Source of the DNA: Sipunculus nudus
Taxonomy: Eukaryota > Annelida > Sipuncula > Golfingiida > Sipunculidae
NCBI GenBank assembly: GCA_026874595.1
Contig: CM049309.1
Coordinates: forward strand, 52,178,079-52,242,078
Reading direction: 5' to 3'
DNA: 64,000 nucleotides
The notes under the pieces were generated by a model. That model was not told where the DNA came from. It saw only the letters and a program-made list of their open reading frames with translations, and searched no databases. The position numbers were made by a program, and so were the translations under genes. Shown piece after piece: positions 1 through 9,725 of the stretch (the first letter of the stretch is position 1; each line of letters starts with the position of its first letter).

Positions 1-461
1 TAAACACAGGTCACGTGTGTCTGCAGATCATAACAAGTCCGCATGACCGGAGGTCTGATTGTGAGCCACAACAAGAGATGTTTCAGCCAGCAGGAACATG
101 TATTACATTTTTTGGGCCAAGTCAGTCATAACATCTAATGGACACGTGTTGTGACCGGGTTATACACTCGCTGTGTTTATGTTGACACCTGTGATTGCGC
201 CCGGTGCACTGTTTTTTTCGAGTGCAAAAACAGTGCACCGGGCGCAATCACAGGTGTCAACATAAACACAGCGAGTGTATAACCCGGTCACAACACGTGT
301 CCATTAGATGTTATGACTGACTTGGCCCAAAAAATGTAATACATGTTCGAGTAAGCAAACAGTTTCAGGGCAATATTTTGGCAGGTACAAATATATTTTA
401 AAAGAAAGAAGCTATTTTTTGTGTTATTCAACATGCTTTATAGGTGATTAGGCCCCTTTAA
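1..461 (-). mobile_element. TTAA-flanked non-autonomous DNA element, copy 1 (cut by window start)
   Basis: Read on the minus strand, this matches the copy at 1,569-2,071 over its whole visible length, sharing the GGGGCC-AATCACCTATAAAGCATG end, the CCCTGAAAC-GTTTGCTTACT block and the CAGTGCAC-GGGCGC-ATCACAGGTGT block. The outer end is TTAA (458-461) followed inward by AGGGGCC, as in copy 2. No coding capacity is visible, so it is MITE-like. Unlike copy 2 it holds an extra 123-bp inverted segment (see 94-348). The TTAA flank recalls piggyBac-type target choice, but the terminal AGGGG is not the usual piggyBac CCC end, so the superfamily is left open. Confidence 0.7.
94..348. repeat. perfect 123-bp inverted repeat with 9-nt spacer
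   Basis: Positions 94-216 and 226-348 are exact reverse complements with a 9-nt spacer (217-225). I found no mismatch when pairing base i with base 442-i. The left arm is the normal internal sequence of the element, as shown by comparison with the copy at 1,569-2,071. The right arm is extra, sits between two copies of TTCGAGT (217-223 and 346-352), and ordinary element sequence resumes after the second copy. This fits a local fold-back or template-switch duplication, or an assembly artefact. Confidence 0.95.
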
Positions 462-1568
462 TGGACAACTTGACTCCAGGCACTGTCATTTGAATTGCTC
501 CTGATTTTAGGGGAAATGGGAAGAAACTGATAAAGTATGGGACAAATGTATGTTTTTGGCACCTCTTTTCTGACACATGCAAACAAAGGAAAACATAACC
601 TTATACTCATTTAGTGCACAGTTAATTCCATTTCTCAATAAAATCACACCCAAAAATAGGGATTCAAGCAGCTGTGCTTTGAATGAGCAATATTTACAGT
701 AATATATTTTCTTAGTTCTTCCAAGCACGTACATTGACAAATCATTCCTCTCATAAAGCCTCTCTAGTTATCTTATACTGTGCAATCTGGTACAGATGTG
801 TTAATGGTCAGGTCATGTCTGAGGGATGCCTTTTACAGGGGGCTGCAGTGCTGGGATAGACATGTCTCTGATTACAGAGCAGATTTGAATACAGAGTGCA
901 TCATCTGAGCCCAAGGGAAAAATAACTTGTCAGATACTTGAAATTAGCCTTTGTGACTGGGATATGCTTTCACAGACAGTTTATGTCAGGTTACATATTA
1001 CAGGAAACCCAGCATATCTGGTTCTGTGATTTTTATCAATTTTTTTAGACTGGCAACTTTTTTCTTAAGATAAACATTTCTTAAAGTTTTAAAAGCATTT
1101 ACTTTTCTCACTAAATTCATTTGAAAGATGGTGATATCTTATTTTCAAGCAGATATTGTTGGATTTTTTAGACTTATTGGCGTAAACTTTTAGCCAGTTC
1201 CTTATATAACCAGACTATTGTTTATGTGGAAAATATGTTAAATTTAGAATTCCTCAGTTATAGATCCTTAATTTACAGGGTTCATAATACTTTGTTATGT
1301 TCACATTTCCTCATTTCAGAAAATAGTACCAGTCTTTGAAATATTCACATTTCCAATAGAAAGACATAAATCTAGTTTTGCCTTTCCACAGGAAAATTTG
1401 CCTTTCCACTATAGATGCATCCTATCATCTTATCAAAATTTCAGTCAATGACTTCTGTTTTGACATTTCTGAGGAACGATCAACCTGCATCCTAATGGCA
1501 ACACCTGGCAGTCTATTTGTTATGTACTTTGTGAACAAGAACCTTACAAAATTAGAATGGGGTCAGGC
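462..1568. other. AT-rich non-coding stretch
   Basis: About 1.1 kb of AT-rich sequence with no supported gene, tandem repeat or recognised element. Short open frames here are of chance length and composition. Confidence 0.6.
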
Positions 1569-2071
1569 TTAAAGGGGCCCAATCACCTATAAAGCATGTT
1601 GAACTAACACGAAAAATAGCTTCTTCCCTTTAAAATGAATTGATACCTACCAAACTTTTGCCCTGAAACCGTTTGCTTACTCCGGTTGACGAGTTTTAAA
1701 AACAGTGCACTGGGCGCGATCACAGGTGTAAACAAAAACACAGCGTATGCATCGCAGGGCTACAAAAAGTGTCATTCTGGAGATTTTAGGACTCCTTGGC
1801 CGAAAAAATTGAAATCACGTTGCTGCTGGCTGAAAAATCACGTGTTGCAGCTCAAAATCGGACCTCCGACACGCGGGATTATTTTGGTAAACAAACACAC
1901 GTGGACTTTGTTTATCAACACGCAGAGCCATAACAAGTGCTAAACCGCCGTATGCGAGGTACTTAGCCTATGTGCTAGGATGTTTTTGCTGGAAAACTTT
2001 TGTATAAAGGAAAACTGAACTATTAGTGTGGAAGAGTAGGCAAAATATTACTCCTGATTATGTCCCTTTAA
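1569..2071 (+). mobile_element. TTAA-flanked non-autonomous DNA element, copy 2
   Basis: TTAA occurs at both edges (1,569-1,572 and 2,068-2,071). Imperfect terminal inverted repeats follow: AGGGGCCCAATCACC at the left, AGGGACATAATCAGG read inward from the right. The interior aligns with copy 1 in reverse orientation, and weaker relatives lie at 13.57-13.87 kb and 61.08-61.21 kb. At 503 bp with no coding region it is MITE-like. Element limits rest on the TTAA and inverted-repeat pattern, so assignment to a transposase family is open. Confidence 0.7.
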
Positions 2072-2169
2072 GACTCATACTCAGCTCTATTATCGATCTG
2101 CTGCTTAAATAATGCAAATCACAGAGCTATATGATGTCATTAGTGATGCAAAGCCATAATAGCGTAGGG

Positions 2170-2350
2170 TACCTGGGTTAAGCTTGGGGTTTCCAAGTTA
2201 CCACTTCGCAAGGGAAAATTTTGTTTTTGTGTATTTTTCATTATTTGAGATGTGGGGAACATCTGAAAGTTCACCTTCCCAACAGATTGGTACAAAATAA
2301 AAAATGCCTTTCCGTTTATCTGTTTGCCTGTCTGAGACAGGTGGAAAGGT
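2170..2350 (+). repeat. dispersed repeat H, copy 1
   Basis: The stretch with TGTGTATTTTTCATTATTT, GTGGGGAACATCTGAAAG and the CCTTTCCG/GTCTGAGACAGGT block matches 18,105-18,290 in reverse complement with scattered differences. Nature and true ends are unknown and no coding signal is seen. Confidence 0.55.
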
Positions 2351-2462
2351 GTTAGTAAGATCCCTACTTTACAACAGACAACTTTTCATTTTCAAAGAAT
2401 GTGTGCAAACAGCTTTATGGAAATTGATGCGCATGGCTAAAGGTATCATAATTGTACCCGCC

Positions 2463-2631
2463 AGAACAGTTTTGCAGATACTGTTTTCAGCTGAGTTCTG
2501 CCACTGCTGCTTTTGTCTCTTGAGAACTCCTCTGAGCTCCAGACCCCAGACCAAGAGTTCTGAAACCCATCATATATTGCATCACATGTGAACCCATGCC
2601 TAACAAAGATTGGTTGCACCACCACCACTGG
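2463..2631 (+). mobile_element. family A Helitron-like element, 5' fragment
   Basis: The sequence from GTTTTGCAGATACT through the CTCCTCTGAG and TCACATGTGAAC blocks matches the 5' parts of the family A copies at 18.5 kb and 44.5 kb. It is cut at about 2,631, where family D sequence with a T-run and AGCGAACCTGTG begins, suggesting that D inserted into this A copy. Confidence 0.55.
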
Positions 2632-3414
2632 TTTTTAGCGAACCTGTGAGCTTATGCGATGGCGCAGCGTCGTCCGTCCATCGTCCGCCGTCCAGGGCTG
2701 GCTTTCCGCCTTCCATGGCTGTAAGTCAGAAACTGTCGGAGCTAGCAGCTCCAAATTACATGTAAGAATTCTTCACATGTGAAACTTGGTGCCCTGGAGC
2801 TTATTATTGGGTATCTGCATTAATTTAGATTTTACAGAGAAAAAGATTAAAAACCTTTAAAAACCTTCTTCTCTGAAACTGTCCAGCCAAATTGTCCAAT
2901 ATTTCACAGAAATGATCCCTGGAACAATCTCTCTCAAGTTTGTTCGAATAGTTCCAGTTCGGAGATTTTTGGTCAAGTTACAGGAGGTTGAACTTAGTCA
3001 TCTGTCCAAAAAAGCACACTAAAATTAAAATCTCAGAAACAGCTAGAGCTATAATGACCAAATTTTATACGAATGTTTGTCACATATGTCATATCTGATT
3101 TTGAGGTATTGGTGGTGCCACCTACATTGATGTGTTTTTTACACTGGTTATACACTGATTTATGATGAAACTGTTAAGCTGATTGGTTTAAACTTTACAA
3201 GAATTATTCTATGGTAGGGTTCTGCCAGTTTTATAAGAATAGATACAGTTTTATAAAAGCATTGTAGCCAATTGAAAAAGGCTTTCTGTATTTGAAAACA
3301 GATTTGACTGCATGCTGAGTTTCAGCAGCTAAGTCAAGAGGTCACTCAGTACAAACAGGTGGGGTCCAGACATCACCATGGCAACTGACCTGGCTCTTGG
3401 GGGTGTCTAGACAA

Positions 3415-3457
3415 TGTATCTAGACGTCTAGACACAGCGATTAGACGTCTAGATACA
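3415..3457. repeat. perfect 16-bp hairpin rich in TCTAGA
   Basis: TGTATCTAGACGTCTA (3,415-3,430) and its exact reverse complement (3,442-3,457) are separated by 11 nt. Extra GTCTAGAC copies lie on either side (3,404 onward and within the spacer edge). It lies between the D and A segments of the mosaic and is not present in the other D copies I compared. Confidence 0.9.
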
Positions 3458-3540
3458 ATGTTTAGATGCAGAATTCCCAGATTATTGGAACTATATCTTT
3501 CAGCTGTTTGAAATAACTTGGTTTGCATTTTAAGCGAATC

Positions 3541-4604
3541 GAGTTTATCATCAGGTCACATTTGAACTGCTGCGCCCTCATTTTTGGTTGACCTCTGACC
3601 TTTCCTTGCTGCCCAGCATCCATTTGTGTGTCTGTTTCCACACATAAACCCACATATCTCGGGAACCGTTTGACCAATCAGGCTAAAAATTTTGCACAAA
3701 TGTAGCCCTTTGATAGCTTTATAACATACACTAAAAATGGTGGCGCCACCTACAACCATTTTTGCACAGCGTCCATCTGTTCATCTGCCTTGGGATAATA
3801 TTACTCATATCTCAGCAGTGGTTTGACTTATCCACCTGAAATTTTGCAGGTGCATACATCAAGGACAGCTTACTTGATTTTATGACAGGTGGCGCCACCT
3901 ACATTCACATTTACTCTGCAAACATCCAAGCTCATATCTCGGGAAGAGTTTGACCGATTGGGCCAAAATTTTGCATGTGTATAGATCTTACATAGCTCTT
4001 CATCATAGGCAAAACTGGTGGTGCCACCTGCAACCATTTATGCACAGCATCCATCTGTTCATCTGCTTTAGGTTAAAATCACTCATATCTCAGCAGTGGT
4101 TTGACTTTTCCACCTGAAATTTTGCAGGTATTTTACATCTGTGACAGCTTTTTCGATTTTATGACAGGTGTCGCCACCTACATCAGATTTACTCTGCAGA
4201 CATCCAAGCTCATATCTCAGGAACCGTTTGACTGATTGGGCCAAAATTTTTCATGTTTATAGATCTCACATAGCTCTTCATCATAGGCAAAACTGGTGGC
4301 GCCACCTGCAACCATTTATGCACAGCATCCATCTGTTCATCTGCCTTTGGATGAAATTACTCATATCTCAGCAGTGGTTTGACTTGTCCACCAGAAATTT
4401 TGCAGGTTTATACATCCTGGACAATTTTCTCGATTTTATGACAGGAGGCACCACCTACATTCACGTTTAAGCTGCAGACATCCATGCTAATATGCAACAC
4501 ACCACGCTCTATTCCCCTTGCCACTTAATCCATGCCTCACTTCACCCTTCCCACTCTGATTTCTGCGGATACACATATTGGCTTGTCGACTACCCATATT
4601 CTGG
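3541..4604 (+). mobile_element. family A Helitron-like element, copy A1
   Basis: A body of alternating monomers built round GGTGGCGCCACC-type palindromes, with phrases such as CTCATATCTCGGGAACCG and CCAAAATTTTGCATG, repeats about every 275-280 bp (for example near 3,740, 4,013 and 4,292). The 3' end has the family's terminal block: a sequence like GTAGTC-ACTTGTC-GACTAC (hairpin in better copies), about 7 nt, then CTGG here (CTAG elsewhere). A hairpin just before CTRR is the canonical Helitron 3' end. No coding region is seen, so it is non-autonomous. The 5' limit is uncertain. Confidence 0.6.
3589..3601 (-). promoter_or_regulatory. perfect DR1 nuclear-receptor-type motif in family A
   Basis: TGACCTCTGACCT reads AGGTCA-G-AGGTCA on the minus strand, the consensus DR1 bound by RXR/HNF4-class receptors in animals. 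The same 13-mer is present at the equivalent point of copies A3 and A4, so it is an inherited feature of the repeat. Binding is not shown by sequence alone. Confidence 0.5.
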
Positions 4605-4778
4605 TTTTAAAATGTCCTAGTCCGAAACTTGCAGGTCAGAAACGTCCATTTTGCTGAAATCATAATGACTAAGGTAGATATGCAGGACTTAGGAGGATCA
4701 ATATTAAATTTTAAAAATAAACCTCCATTCATACTCCTAAACTTTGCACAGGTTCGCATTAGGCCTGTAGGCCTTGTT

Positions 4779-5075
4779 ATATGCCCATCTGACGAGACGT
4801 ATTTTGGGATTCCCACAGTTCCTCTGTCTGTCTGTCCGTTAACTTTAAGAGTCTCCCGATAACCGGCACTTTAATGGATTTTCATGGAACTCACCATAAC
4901 TACTTTCCAATAGATTACGTCGCCCAAGTTTGATTATGGGTGAAACCAACGCATATTAAATAAGGTCAGGGGTCACTAGGCTTCTCTGTGTTGTCTCTAC
5001 CATAGCTCATAGGGAATATGATGGATTTTGATCAAACAGAGAGCAGAAATATTAATTTCATACTTTTTTCATTAT
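4779..5075 (+). mobile_element. family C repeat, copy 1
   Basis: It starts directly after the D1 3' hairpin and matches 14,951-15,215 at moderate identity. Shared parts are the CTGTCTGTCTGTCCGTTAAC tract, the CTCACCATAACTACTT block, the TTTAATAAGGTCAGAGGTC-like block and ATGGATTTTGAT. It looks like the 5' part of another Helitron-like or HINE family whose start has a GTCATATGAC-type palindrome in a better copy at about 41.88 kb. Confidence 0.6.
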
Positions 5076-5203
5076 AAAATTTTTCCTCTCAGTGTTTATA
5101 CTTTTTGGGTCAGTGTGATATGTAAATGTGATAATTAATGTTAGCACTGAATCCAGCATAGCATATCAAGCAGAGTAGAAAATCTTGAATAGGCAAATTT
5201 AAA

Positions 5204-5383
5204 TTCAAGATAGAACCCCGCCTTATGACAAGCCCACAGTGACAATGCAATCATCCCACACCTACAATTATAACTAATTTTCTTGATTCTGAATATATGA
5301 TCCCAGTAACAAATATGACCAGCCCCAAAATAACAAGCACTTTGGTCAGTCCCCAAGGTGGTTGTAATTGTATGGTTCTACTG
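5204..5383. mobile_element. TA-flanked MITE (family J), copy 1
   Basis: The right end, read inward, is CAGTAGAACCATACAATTAC followed by AACCACC. The left end is the diverged inverse (TAGAACCCCGCCTTATGAC). At about 180 bp it has the same length as the copies at 8,832, 26,801 and 38,152. TA at 5,384-5,385 suits a Tc1/mariner-type target site. Confidence 0.6.
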
Positions 5384-5509
5384 TACCATTTAGGTAAAAA
5401 AGTAAAGGTAGTGGGGGTTTAAAGTCTGATATCACCGACAATGTCAGTCTCATCTGACTTAATTTTACACTTCATGGTCTTTCGGGCCTGTTCATTCTTT
5501 TACTTTTAT

Positions 5510-5735
5510 TTCTCAGCTCCCTGGGGAGCATACACCAAGCAGCCACAAACGACGCTAGGTTATTCATTCTATATTTGCCTGACACCCATGTTTTGAACAG
5601 TACCCATTCACTCCTGGGTGAAGAGTGCACCCTTGTGGTAAAGACTTTGGCTTGAAGTCTTAGCATAGAAAGCGGTCAGATTGGGACACGAACCCATGTA
5701 GTATGGATGAGACAAGCTAACACATTACCTTTCCT
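5510..5735 (-). mobile_element. decayed tRNA-derived SINE-like repeat
   Basis: On the minus strand a tRNA-like T-arm is visible (GGG-TTCGTGT-CCC, near 5,684-5,696), preceded by a D-arm-like GTGTTAGCTTG. Forward phrases such as CACTCCTGGGTGAAGAGTGCACC and GGGACACGAACCCATG are typical of old animal tRNA-derived SINE bodies. Diverged, with no target duplication recognised. The call rests on pattern recognition only. Confidence 0.4.
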
Positions 5736-6118
5736 TCATTATATTAGCAGGAGGTATTTTTTTGTCTTGGTTACTTAGTTGGTTTGACTTTTACCAGTTT
5801 TACCTTAAGAATTTGCGTCTGGATTTTGATGAAATTCCAAGGATGGTTAAGCGACAATCCATACAATGTTTTAGTTAATACATATTCCTGTAATATGATT
5901 TTATATAAAGGATCCTTTACCATCTTCAGATAGGACAGTTTGTATTCCCCCTTTTTTCAAGCTCACAGAGCTCACTGAGTCAGATGTATTAATTGGTGAA
6001 TTGTGGCACACATTTCTCTGGACTTGCTTTTGTTTATTTCCTGCTCACCAGTCATCAGTTAATTGATTAATTGTATCCACCAAAAGAGAGTTATGTGGAT
6101 GCTGTGTTTTCAGTTGCA
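5736..6118. other. unannotated AT-rich gap
   Basis: No gene, repeat or motif I can support. Confidence 0.5.
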
Positions 6119-6835
6119 TGCTACCTGCCGCCTCTGCCGCATAGGTTTCCGGTGAACTTCACTGTAACCACTAGGCAGAATTTTTTAAAATTCCAAATTA
6201 CGATCAGGTCACAAGTGAAATGCTGCGCTCTCATTTTTGGTTGACCTCTTGACCTTTCCTCTCTGCCCAGCATCCATCTGTGCGTCTGTTTCCACACATA
6301 AACCCACATATCTAGGGAGCCGCTTTGGGTTAAAAGCACTTCTATCTTTGCAGTGGTTGGACTTATCCACCTGAAATTTTTAGATTTTATGACAGGTGGC
6401 ACCACTTACTTTCACGTTTTTGCTGCAGACATCCAAGCTTATATCTTGGGAACTGTTTGACCGATTTGGCCAAAATTTTGCATGTATATAGATCTCACAT
6501 AGCTCTTAAATATCATACACAAACTGATGGTGCCACCTGCAACCATTTTTGCACAGCGTGCATCTGTTCCTTTGCCTTGGGTTAAAATCACTCATATCTC
6601 GGCAGTGGTTTGACTAATCCACCTGAAATTTTGCATGTGTATACATCTTGGATAGTTTCTCATTCAAATAACAGGTGGCACCACCTACAATCATGTTTAC
6701 ATGGTAGACATCCATCCTAACATGTAACACATGTAACTTTATTTCCCCTTGCCACTCAATCCATGCCTCACTTCACCCGTCCTACTCTGATTTTGGGGGA
6801 TACTCGTAGTCACTTGTCGACTACCCGTACTCTAG
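6119..6835 (+). mobile_element. family A Helitron-like element, copy A2 (shortened)
   Basis: The body shares the family A blocks, with the TGACCTC-TGACC site widened by one base so the DR1 is lost. The 3' end is well kept: GTAGTC (6,806-6,811)-ACTTGTC-GACTAC, then CCGTACT and CTAG at 6,832-6,835, followed by T. The internal monomers are fewer than in A1 or A3. The 5' boundary is approximate. Confidence 0.65.
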
Positions 6836-7875
6836 TTTATTAATGTCATGTTCATACCCCTGTATGTTGTAAAATGGAAAAAGGAGGTGCCAGCTATTCA
6901 AAAGTTTAAATATATGATGTAAAGAATGAAAAATTAAGACCTTTAAAGGTGGTCGTTTTTTTGAGGTGGTCGCAATAGCGGAGTGATCATAATGTGAATT
7001 TTTACTGAACCTCCTAAGGGGGAACAGCAATATGAAAAAAAAATACATTGTGTGATTGAGGTTATTAAGCATGAAATTATAGAATTGTTCACACTTTTTA
7101 TGCAATTTAATATAAATAGACCATTTAAGTCTGAAGACATACTGAAAGATATGTTTTCCTCATACCACTCTTATTTAATTACTCATGGCATTACCTGTAT
7201 ATTTAATATTACATCATCATGGCAGATGCGAATCACATTAAAAGATTTGTACTGGACATCTGACAGCTCATAATTTTGCCAAAAAGCTTTCAAAAACAGC
7301 CTGTGTTATGCTTTTATCTGAGAAGATGACTTCCACAGACATCTAACAGCAGACACAAGCCATAGAACTTTCTTTAAAAGGAATGACATGCAGGATGTCA
7401 CAATGTAATCCAGTGCTTAGCTATAATTACCTAGGTGCATTAACGGGTGCCATGATTGAGTTACCTGGAATTATATCAGCGTAAGTGATATGACATATTT
7501 ATTAAAGTATCCTCTCACCCCTGTACACTTACACATCCATGCCCTGCTCCAGGCTGCTGTTTGATCATTGAACATGTGACTGTTACATTGATTTTACACA
7601 ACTACACTCACAGGTATATAACTTAATATGCTCCAGTATCAGTCAAAGGAAAGACATTCACTATGGGCTTAATTTGAACATACACTCATAAAAAAACCCT
7701 TTACGATTCTATAAAAAATCCTTATTATTATTAAAATTTTAGGAAACACTTATGATATTAAAAGTTGTGGTATAATATATATAAGTGATTGAAAAGCCAT
7801 AGATGACATTCAGGAAATTAAAGGTAATAAAATTTGATTTGATTTACTGTCAGTCTGCCAGTTTCAGTATCAGTG

Positions 7876-7880
<5 letters not shown>
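6836..7880. other. AT-rich non-coding stretch with a MITE J fragment
   Basis: Near 6,940-6,985 GGTGGTCG-type phrases suggest a fragment of the family J MITE. The rest is AT-rich with no supported gene. Overlapping short open frames near 6.8-7.3 kb look like chance. Confidence 0.5.

Positions 7881-7913
<33 letters not shown>
7881..7913. repeat. (TA)n microsatellite
   Basis: Thirty-three bases of uninterrupted alternating A/T, followed by a short ACACACAC tract at about 7,930. Confidence 0.98.
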
Positions 7914-7918
<5 letters not shown>

Positions 7919-8749
7919 GTTCTCTATATACACACACACCTATGGGCATTAATGTTGCTGCCCTAGGCTATATACAGAGAGATCAATATTCGTAGTGGCA
8001 CCTTTCATGTGGTGTGACATCATTGTCCTCTGTGCATGACATCATTCATGTCATGTTATTGCGCTTAATGGGTGACCATCAGCACATGATATAAGTCCTT
8101 GTGATAAACATTATGCTACCAAACCTTATAAAACACTCACCAAAAGCAAAATTATTTTAGCAGGGGTATACACCAAAATGAAATCACTGATATGTCAAAT
8201 TTCAATAACATCTGTAATAAAATTCTTGAGGTATATTGTAGGTACACACAAAAAAAAACACACAATCAACAGAAACAATAACCTTTGCTTTGCACAAGGT
8301 TAATATTAAACTTACTCTGAAATGATTTCCCAGTTTATACCAAAAACTGCAGTAGTGACTTAGCAATCATTGTGTTTATCAGTAACTGCACCAGCAGTAA
8401 TTAAATGAAGTGGCTGAAAAAATATTTGCTGAAACTTTCTTGTAAAAAGTCAGTTCAAATTTAAAAGATACTTGATACCATCAACTAATAATAGAATTTT
8501 CACAGTCTGAAAGTAAAGTTTTGTGTCTTTTTTTGAAAGTTTCCTAACAGGTTTCAAACAGGGCTGATATGTTTATTTCTAGATAAATATGTGCATTATT
8601 CCAGATCTATCTTTGAAGGCTCTTGAAAGTGTTTCCTTTCCTTTTTCCTTCACCTTTGAAATTCTTGAAAAGTGTTGAAGCAAAAGATGACATACCTGTA
8701 GATCATTTTCGTGATTCTTCACAAAAAATGCACACCAGTATATTCTTCT

Positions 8750-8750
<1 letters not shown>
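7914..8750. other. AT-rich non-coding stretch
   Basis: No gene, RNA or repeat could be supported. Confidence 0.55.

Positions 8751-8832
<82 letters not shown>
8751..8832. repeat. (TA)n microsatellite
   Basis: Eighty-two bases of alternating A/T with one AAAT interruption near 8,776. It produces spurious Y-I repeat open frames on the minus strand and abuts the TA target of the next MITE. Confidence 0.98.
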
Positions 8833-8833
<1 letters not shown>

Positions 8834-9009
8834 AGTTGAACCCAACCTTGCAACAACCCTGCAAAATGGAACATCCCACATTTTCCACCACATTTCTTGG
8901 TCCCAAATTTATGATCCATTTATCTTAGAATTTCACAAATATGACCATCTCCAATTATGACCAATTTGAGCAGTCTGCAAGTTGGTCTTAATTGTGGGGT
9001 TCCATTTAA
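8832..9009. mobile_element. TA-flanked MITE (family J), copy 2
   Basis: The left end AGAGTTGAACCCAACCTTG and the right end, read inward as AATGGAACCCCACAATTAAG, are diverged forms of the family J terminal repeat. The interior holds ATGACCA-type phrases. Its length of about 178 bp matches the other full copies. The left TA is part of the adjoining (TA)n, suggesting insertion at the edge of a TA microsatellite or later growth of the TA target. Confidence 0.55.
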
Positions 9010-9189
9010 TTTTAGAATCAATAGTATTAAATATTTTGTAAGGCATGTTAATCTTCTATTTCTGAATAAACCAGTGTTAAATATTTTCATTATGTACACA
9101 TCCCTGTGGAAGAGAATTTAGAACTAGCAGAGCTGGTTCCCATGGGTGAGTTATCTACAGCACACAGTTTAGCCGCAAGCCTTTAGTAA

Positions 9190-9560
9190 ATCATGCTAGC
9201 AGCAGTCCCTTTTAAAGCACTGTTGCAATCCTAATGCTAATTGATTAAGCTTTAATTGAGACAAGGGTGTTTCACACATCAGACTTGGCCACCTGACAGG
9301 CGATAAAACCTGTCCCATTCATGTTCATTAATATTTCCCAGTCTAATTCCCATTTGCTCAACCAGCAATCACTGTAATGATTAGATACCGTTAATAATTC
9401 ACAAACCTCCATCCACAATAAGTTAAAACCCTGTTTCATCTGGGAAATATTTGTGCTGTGTTAGTTAGGGCCCGGACAGGCAAAATAAAAATGAAAATTA
9501 AGAGCATTAAACATTAATCTTCACCACAATTACAGTGATACAATGAAAGAGGTCTTTAAT
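9190..9560. promoter_or_regulatory. single-copy block dense in homeodomain-type motifs
   Basis: This non-repeat stretch holds GCTAATTGATTAAGC and TTTAATTGAGACAAGG, then ATTAATATTTCCC, TCTAATTCCC, ATGATTAGATACCG and GTTAATAATTC. Clustered TAAT/ATTA with ACAAGG-like Sox cores resembles animal developmental enhancers or conserved non-coding elements. AT-rich DNA gives such words by chance, so only cross-species conservation would settle it. Confidence 0.25.
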
Positions 9561-9725
9561 ATTAAGGGCTCATTGCAATGATCATGATAGAGCTATTTAT
9601 TTTAAGGTTATCTGACTCTTCTTGTTACTGTGAGTAGAGGTACAGGGTCATAAAAGTCAGAGCAATAAAGCAATAACAAATGTAAAAAAAACAAGGTGAA
9701 ATTCTTAAGTGTTTGAGCTGATGTA

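Larger units (their letters stand above)
2632..4778 (+). mobile_element. family D Helentron-like element (HINE), copy 1, mosaic
   Basis: The 5' end is a T-run then GCGAACCTGTG (2,639-2,649). The 3' end has its inverted counterpart CACAGGTTCGC (4,747-4,757), then the hairpin AGGCCTGTAGGCCT (4,761-4,774) and TGTT. Subterminal inverted repeats, a 3' hairpin and location in T runs are the described structure of non-autonomous Helentrons. The same ends recur at 9.73/12.1, 23.1, 52.77/57.88, 59.3 and 60.4 kb. The interior holds diverged monomers (phrases such as CAAATTGTCCAATATTTCACAG) and a family A segment (3,541-4,604), so this is a composite. No Rep/helicase coding is visible. Confidence 0.6.

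Noticed and set aside
1569-2071. piggyBac MITE assignment
   Set aside because: TTAA flanks fit, but the termini (AGGGG) lack the usual CCC start, so superfamily was left open.
3541-4604. GGTGGCGCCACC as independent regulatory palindrome
   Set aside because: It is part of the monomers of families A, B and D, so its abundance is explained by repeat copy number.
8579-8906. Minus-strand frames of 67-104 codons with long Y-I runs
   Set aside because: They are (TA)n microsatellite read as codons, with unrelated flanks.
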